From: Macrotis lagotis
Lineage: Eukaryota > Chordata > Mammalia > Peramelemorphia > Peramelidae
Assembly (NCBI RefSeq): GCF_037893015.1
Contig: NC_133658.1
Span: 637,108,244-637,172,243 of the forward strand
Reading direction: 5' to 3'
Length of the DNA: 64,000 nucleotides
Made by a program: the position numbers and the translations under genes. The notes beneath the pieces were generated by a model that searched no databases, was not told the DNA's origin, and saw nothing but the letters and a program-made list of their open reading frames with translations. Positions 59,150-64,000 of this stretch are shown piece after piece. Numbering within the stretch: the first letter of the stretch is position 1; every line of letters starts with the position of its first letter.

Positions 59150-59570
59150 ACTCCTTTGCCTTCTGAAAAATTATACGAATTGAACATACATACAAGTAAA
59201 AGAAAGTTAGAAAAAGAACAAATTAAAAATTCCTAATTAAATAACAAATTAGAAATTCTGAAAATTAAAGGAGAAATTAATAAATTTGAGAACAAGAAAA
59301 TTAATAACCAAAATAAGAGTTGGTTTTATGAAAAGAAACGTCAATAAAATAGATAAACCTTTGGTTAATTTGATTTAAAAAAAGAAGGAAACAAAATTAC
59401 CAGTGGCAAAAATGAAAAGGGTTAATACCACCAATGAGAATAAAATTTAAATAATAATTCCTAGCTATTTTGCCCAACTGTATAGGCACAAATTTGACAA
59501 TATAAGTGAAATGGATGAATATTTACAAAACTATAAGCTACCCAGATTAACAGAATAGCAAATAGTTTTT
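59150..59570 (+). pseudogene. L1 ORF2 fragment between endonuclease and reverse transcriptase
   Basis: The translation, with stops, gives KGEINKFENKKINNQNKSWF and YEK, then INKID-PLVNLI, KKKETKLPVA and MDEYLQNYKLPRLTE. These correspond to the linker of L1 ORF2 just before the reverse-transcriptase core ('SWFFEKINKID', 'DTYTLPRLN' in human L1). The endonuclease part is missing, and so is the rest of ORF1. The 5' segment is therefore joined to mid-ORF2 by a large internal deletion or lies beside a second insertion. A minus-strand SINE cuts it at 59571. It is inactive. Confidence 0.75.
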
Positions 59571-59741
59571 TTTTGTTGTTTTTGTTTTGTTTTATTTTAG
59601 GATTTTGCAAGACAATGGGGTTAAGTGGTTTGCCCAAGGCCACACAGCTAGGTAATTATTAAGTGACTGAGGTCAGATTTGAACTCAGGTACTCCTGACT
59701 CCAGAGCTGGTGCTCTATTCACTGCACCACCTAGCTGCCCC
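59571..59741 (-). mobile_element. tRNA-derived marsupial-type SINE inside L1 ORF2
   Basis: Well-preserved minus-strand copy: T-rich tail at 59566-59600, 'gattttgcaagacaatgggg', 'ggccacacagctaggtaatt', 'gatttgaactcaggtactcc' and 'gcaccacctagctgcccc'. Confidence 0.95.
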
Positions 59742-59982
59742 CATATTTATTTCTAATAAATAGAAAAACCTGAATCCATTGTGGTGATCTCTCCAAAAAA
59801 AAGAAAAGAGAGAAGAAATATTTGAGAATATGAAATTAAACAAAGCAAAGAATCTTCTGTAAGAAGAGAAGGAAAAGTAATAATATTGGAAAAAGAGATA
59901 ATCTCTATTCAAGGAAAAAAAAATTTCTCAAAAAAAGTTTTGAAAACAACTGAAGGATCATAGACCTTACAAAAGAATAAGA
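59742..59982. other. unassigned A-rich sequence, possibly L1
   Basis: May continue the L1 but no ORF2 block is recognised. Confidence 0.35.
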
Positions 59983-60140
59983 TAGCAGTTAGGTAGTGCA
60001 GTGGATAGAGTACTAGTCTTGGAGTCAGGAGTACCTGAGTTCAAATCCTGCCTCAGACACACTTAATAATTGCCTAAATGGGTGACCTTGGGCAAGTCAA
60101 TTAACCCCATTGTCTTAAATAAAATAAACTCAAAAAAAAC
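59983..60140 (+). mobile_element. tRNA-derived marsupial-type SINE
   Basis: 'gcagttaggtagtgcagtgg', 'gtacctgagttcaaatcctg', 'gtgaccttgggcaagtcaat' and 'taaccccattgtctta' with an A-rich tail. Confidence 0.93.
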
Positions 60141-60302
60141 TTTAAAATTCTAATGCAATAAATAATACAAAAAAATGCTGCCCCAAACTACTAAACAGAA
60201 GAAATAAAATTTAATTTAATTTTAAAAAAATAGCGAAAGCAATCACCACAAGATCACGGGGCAGTAAGAGATGGGAGGATGGGAGGAGGAGGACACCACG
60301 TT

Positions 60303-60452
60303 CTTTTTCTTTTTCTTTCTTTTTTTTAAGGTTTTTGCAAGGCACTGGTGTTAATTGGCTAGGTAATTATTAAGTGTCTAAGGCTGGATTTGAACTCAGG
60401 TACTCCTGACTCCAAGGCAGTTGCTCTATCCACTGTGCCACCTAGCCTCCAA
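60303..60452 (-). mobile_element. tRNA-derived marsupial-type SINE with internal deletion
   Basis: Minus strand copy: T-rich tail, 'ggtttttgcaaggcactggt', then directly 'ttggctaggtaattattaag' (the 'cttgcccaaggtcacacag' part is lost), 'ggatttgaactcaggtactc' and 'atccactgtgccacctagc'. Confidence 0.9.
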
Positions 60453-60598
60453 CTGTACTACCTGCCACCTTATTTTTCAATCTCCAATATACATAGTGAT
60501 AAAATTTAACAAATTCTAACAACAAATTCTACTAGTTATCAGGTGAAATATATTCTTCAATAAAAAAAGGAAATTTAATTAATATAAGACTATTCTAT

Positions 60599-60613
60599 AA
60601 CAATGAGAACTCA
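60599..60613. repeat. left copy of HAL1 target-site duplication
   Basis: 'aacaatgagaactca' matches 63831-63845 ('aacaatgaaaactca') at 14 of 15 positions. Confidence 0.85.
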
Positions 60614-61366
60614 GGGGGTGGAACCAAGATGGTGAAAAGAGAGGAACATCTCTTAGGTGCTCTCTCATAAAACTTATAAACTAAGGACTGTAACTAAAAT
60701 TTCAAGAGAGACAGAACCCACAGAGAGACCCAGTAAGGAAGTTCTTCTACTCAAGGTAACCTGGAAAAGTACAGAAAGGCTTTGCTCCTGGGGTTGGAAG
60801 GGTGGCCCCCCAGAGGGGTAGCCCACCAAGGCTAAAGAACTTCGTCTAAAGAACTCCAGCCTCCTGGAGGCAGCCCCAAGGAGCTGGGAACCGCAGCTCA
60901 CAGCAGCGGGGGGAGTCTCCTGAGCTGCACCCTGGGGAGCACTGGGCACAACCTGGGGGAATAGTGGGGGACCTCTGCCAAAGCAAGTGCGTGAAGCCCA
61001 TCCCTCAGGGCACACAGCCAGCAACATGGTCTTGCAGCAGCCCAGATCCAGGAAACAGAAGCAGGCAGAGCCAGTAAGCGGGAGCCCCCAGGGCATGAGC
61101 CCATTGAGCTGAGGGAGGGGAGTGAAGAGAGACTGCAGAGCTCTGTCCTCTGCCCCTTGAACAGGACGCTGGGGTTCTGACCACATTCAGATCCTGATTG
61201 CAGTCTAGGCCCCCCCATAGAACAGCAGTGCCCCCCCACCTCAGCCCCGTGGCAGAGGGGGAAGCGTATGGTCATTCACAGACCAGGAGGGAGGACAGAG
61301 CCTCACACACTGAAATCCTGTGGGAGTGTCCCAAAAGCTCAGGAAGCACCCCCCAAGGCTGGAAAA

Positions 61367-62453
61367 ATGAGCAAGCAGAGAAACAAGAGGAACACCATTG
61401 AGAAATATTTTGCCTGTGAGCCCAAGAAGCATCAAAACACTCTGAAGATGAGGAAGCACAAGCTCCTGCATCTAAAGACTCCAAGAAAAAAACAGAAATT
61501 GGGCTCAGGCTATGACAGAGCTCTAAAAATACTTTGAAAATCAAATGAGGGAGATAGAAGAAAAACTGGGAAAAGAAAAGAGAGAGATGCAGGAAAAACA
61601 TGAAAATGAAGTCAGCCACTTAGCCAAGGAGATCCAAAAAAATACTGAAAAAAATAGCATGCTGAAAACCAGCTTAGGTCAAATGGATAAAAGAGTTCAA
61701 AAAAGTTATTGAGGACAAGAATTCTTTAAAATGCAGAATGGGCCAGATGGAAAAAAGAGATAAGAAAGCTTCCTAATGAAAACAAATTCTTCAGACAAAG
61801 ACTAGAATTTAGGGAGATTGATCAATTAGAAGAAATCAGGACTCAATACTTCAAAAACCCAAAGAATGAAAAATTAGAAGAAAATGTGAAACATCTCATT
61901 GAAAAAACAACTGATATGGAAAACAGATTTAGGAAAGATAATTTAAAAATCATTGGAATACCTGAAAGTCATGATCAGGAAAAGAGCCTTGACAGCACTT
62001 TCAAAGAATTACTACAGGAAAGTTGCCCTGATATCCTAGAAGCAGAGGGCAAAATAGAAATGGAGAGAATCCACTGATCTGCCCAAGAAAGAGATCCCCG
62101 AAAAACCAACTCCCAGGAATATTATAGCCAAGTTCCAGAACTCCCAAGTCAAAGAGAAAATATTACAAGCAGCCAGAAGGACACAATTCAAATACCATGG
62201 AGCTGCAGTCAGGATCTCACAGGACTTAGCAGCAACTACATTAAAAGCTCGTAGGGCTTGGAATATAATATACCAAAAGGCAAAAGAGCTTAGAATGCAA
62301 CTGAGAATCAACTACCCAGCAAAATTGAATGTCCTCTTCCAGGGAAAAAGATGGACTTTCAATGAACCAGGGTAATTTCAAATGTTCTTGTTGGAATGGC
62401 CAGAGCTGAACAGAAGGTTTGATCTTCAAATACAGGACTCAGGTGAAGCATAG
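61367..62453 (+). pseudogene. HAL1/L1 ORF1 (RNA-binding chaperone), broken
   Basis: ATG at 61367 opens a lysine-rich N terminus (MSKQRNKRNTIEKYF) and a coiled-coil region rich in E, K and Q (to about 61880), with several stops and frameshifts. The RRM-like domain contains LKIIGIPESHDQEKSLDSTF and ERIHRSAQERDPRKT. In another frame come IIAKFQNSQVKEKILQAAR and the C-terminal domain: KYHGAAVRISQDLAATTLKA, RRAWNIIYQKAKELRMQLRI, and NYPAKLNVLFQGKRWTF. TAA 62373-62375 follows NEPG. Beyond it the same frame continues FQMFLLEWPELNRRFDLQIQ to TAG 62451-62453, suggesting the original protein had this C-terminal extension. In L1, ORF1p trimers bind RNA and assist retrotransposition. This copy is dead. 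Confidence 0.85.
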
Positions 62454-62949
62454 AGAGTGGAGGAGAAGTGGAAAAGATGAGGGAATTAATGATGATGAAC
62501 TACATGTATTCCTGTATAGAAAAATGATACTGATAATACTCATATGAACCTTCCCAATTTACAGAGCAGGTAGAAGGAGCTTTTATAGATGAAGCACAGG
62601 AGAAAACTGAATTTGAAGATATATTGTGGTGTAAAACTGGAGTCAATAGATAAAAAGGGAAATGTAATGGGAGAAAGAAAAAGAAGAGGAGGAATAGGCT
62701 AAGATATTTCATATAATAAGATTTTTCTTTATTACAATGAGCTATTGCAATGTTATGGAAGGGGGAAGGCAAAGGGGAATGAGGGAATCTTCGCTCTCAT
62801 CAGAGGTGGCTAGGAGAGGGAACAGCATATATAATCAATGGGGTATAGACATGTGGAGTAAGAAGGAGAGAAGGGGGTCAGGGGGAAGGGGTGGGGATGT
62901 GAATGAAGGAGGAGAGGATGGACCATGGGGAGAGAGTGGTCAGATATAA

Positions 62950-63112
62950 CACATTTTCTTTTTTAATTCTTGCAAGGGGTTGGGATTGGATGGCCTGTCT
63001 GGGACCATAGGGCCAGGTAGATGCTGGGCTTAAGGGGTGGTATGAGGGTTCGGGGCCTTTTGGCCCCAGGGCCGGGGATCTGTCTGCTGTACCACTCAGC
63101 GACCCTACAGCA
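62950..63112 (-). repeat. G-rich SINE-like module 1 in the HAL1 3' region
   Basis: Minus-strand layout of the local SINE (T-rich tail, 'gcaaggggttgggattggat', 'gggccaggtagatgctgggc', head end 'ctgctgtaccactcagcgac') but heavily G/T-shifted and poorly matching the others. Confidence 0.6.
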
Positions 63113-63294
63113 GAGTCAGACTGAAAGGAGAGAGAAAATATAGTACATGGTAGTGGAGAAATACAAAAGGAGGGAATTGTGATCAGCAATGGCAATAGTG
63201 GAAAAATATGGAAGTACCTTTTGTGATGGACTTATCATAAAGAATGTGATCTACCTGTGACAGAGTTAGTGGTGCTGGAACACAGATTGGAGCA

Positions 63295-63460
63295 CTTTTT
63301 TTTATTATTATTTTTGGGGGGGTGCAGGGCAAATGGGGCTGGGTGGCCTGCCTGGGGCCACAAAGCAGGGTGACCTTTGGGTGTCTCAGGTCAGATGTGG
63401 ACCCAGGTGCTCTGGGCTCAAGAGCTAGTGCTCTGTCTGCCACCCAACCTCCCCTACTAT
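63295..63460 (-). repeat. G-rich SINE-like module 2 in the HAL1 3' region
   Basis: 'tgcagggcaaatggggctgg', 'ggcctgcctggggccacaaa', 'cagatgtggacccaggtgct' and 'gtgctctgtctgccaccca' mirror a reverse SINE, again G-enriched. Confidence 0.7.
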
Positions 63461-63469
63461 TATTAATAT

Positions 63470-63640
63470 TTTATTTTACTTTGGGTCTTTTTTTTCTTTT
63501 TTTGTTTTTTGCAGGGCAGTGGAGTTGGGGTGGCTTGCATGTGACATAGCTGGGTGATTGTTGGGTGTGCAGGGCCAGATATGGGCGCTCCTGGCTCCAT
63601 GTCTGGTGTTCCATCCACTGCGCCACCTGGTCATACCTAT
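63470..63640 (-). repeat. G-rich SINE-like module 3 in the HAL1 3' region
   Basis: 'ttgcagggcagtggagttgg', 'ggtggcttgcatgtgacata', 'gggccagatatgggcgctcc' and 'ttccatccactgcgccacct' follow the same reverse SINE layout. Modules 2 and 3 are almost adjacent. Confidence 0.7.
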
Positions 63641-63830
63641 AATTATTATTTTTTTTAATTTTAATTTTTTTTCTCTCCCCTTTACTTTATTGCTTAAGCA
63701 AGTATATATTTTATTGGGAGGGGGGTATTTTGTTTACTCTTAAACAAGAATATTTTATTAATGTAAAAAAAACATTATTTGTACAAAATGAGAATAAATA
63801 AACATTAAATCAAAAAACAAAAGAAAAAGA

Positions 63831-63845
63831 AACAATGAAAACTCA
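63831..63845. repeat. right copy of HAL1 target-site duplication
   Basis: Partner of 60599-60613, one mismatch in 15. Confidence 0.85.
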
Positions 63846-64000
63846 CCAAAGGGAATGGAACTACATTTCTAAAAGAGGACTCAAGATACATCTGGAAATG
63901 ACAAGTACTATAAATATGAAGTTAATAGTCACCAATATAGAAAAGTGGATGTTAAATCAAGAAAAAAAAGGGAGAAGTAAATAAAAATATAACTTTGGAA
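63846..64000. other. unassigned A-rich flank
   Basis: Nothing recognised. The flank continues beyond the window. Confidence 0.35.

Larger units (their letters stand above)
60614..63830 (+). mobile_element. full-length HAL1-like (half-L1) retrotransposon
   Basis: A single 3.2-kb insertion bounded by a 15-bp duplication. It starts with 'ggggtggaaccaagatggtg', the L1-type 5' motif. A GC-rich, CpG-poor 5'UTR (60620-61366) would hold the internal promoter. It is followed by a broken ORF1 (61367-62453), then about 1.4 kb with no ORF2 at all, and an A-rich terminus after 'aatattttattaatgtaaaa'. Absence of ORF2 within intact ends makes it a HAL1-type element that would rely on ORF2 protein from L1. 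The 3' half has purine-rich DNA (62640-62940) and three antisense SINE-like modules. Confidence 0.85.

Noticed and set aside
60674..61619. 170-, 125- and 115-codon minus-strand frames
   Set aside because: They are antisense to the GC-rich 5'UTR and ORF1 start of the HAL1-like element; stops are rare there because GC is high.

Overview
The window is AT-rich, repeat-dense DNA of a mammalian type, and the repeats point to a marsupial (metatherian). The marker is a tRNA-derived SINE whose core reads roughly 'agctaggtggcacagtggatagag ... gagttcaaat ... cttgggcaagtca ... ccattgccttgcaaaa'. It occurs at least ten times in both orientations. Alongside it are CORE-SINEs with a tail resembling the 3' end of BovB/RTE LINEs (MAR1-like), MIR/THER SINEs, L2, CR1/L3, many old L1 fragments, one half-L1 (HAL1-like) element and one pogo/Tigger-like DNA transposon. 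Family names come from remembered consensus sequences, not from a database search. Exact species is not determinable from what I can see.

I find no intact protein-coding gene. The longest uninterrupted frame (180 codons, 33768-34310) lies largely over a decayed L2 LINE. The only recognisable cellular gene is a processed RPS25 pseudogene (17251-17745, minus), broken by a stop and a frameshift. Three short stretches look more protein-like than expected (36407-36754, 38715-38895, 44750-44917) but I cannot assign them. The window is therefore best read as intergenic or deep-intronic sequence.

Layout. 0-7 kb: MIR, L2 and one L1 fragment. 7-10.1 kb: two L1 fragments lying tail to tail, the second carrying a 200-bp foreign insert that matches 11562-11743. 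11.9-15.2 kb: L2, MIR, a repeat-free candidate regulatory island (13.1-13.7 kb) and a CR1/L3 remnant. 17.0-18.2 kb: an L1 bounded by a 17-bp target-site duplication with the RPS25 pseudogene inside it. 18-26 kb: MIR, SINE and L1 pieces. 26-30 kb: three candidate conserved non-coding islands. 31.4-32.3 kb: a MIR-class SINE split by a pogo-like transposon. 32-48 kb: sparse old repeats and several long microsatellites. 48.8-49.6 kb: the most CNE-like island. 50-54 kb: L2, a CR1/L3 reverse-transcriptase remnant split by a SINE, and L1. 58-60 kb: a deleted L1 with 5'UTR, start of ORF1 and middle of ORF2. 60.6-63.8 kb: a full-length HAL1-like element with a 15-bp target-site duplication and three antisense G-rich SINE-like modules in its 3' half.

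No operon-like or multi-gene system is present. The interest lies in nested insertions that can be ordered in time, a probable templated-repair patch, and several repeat-free islands that may be long-range regulatory DNA. Edges of decayed repeats are approximate.
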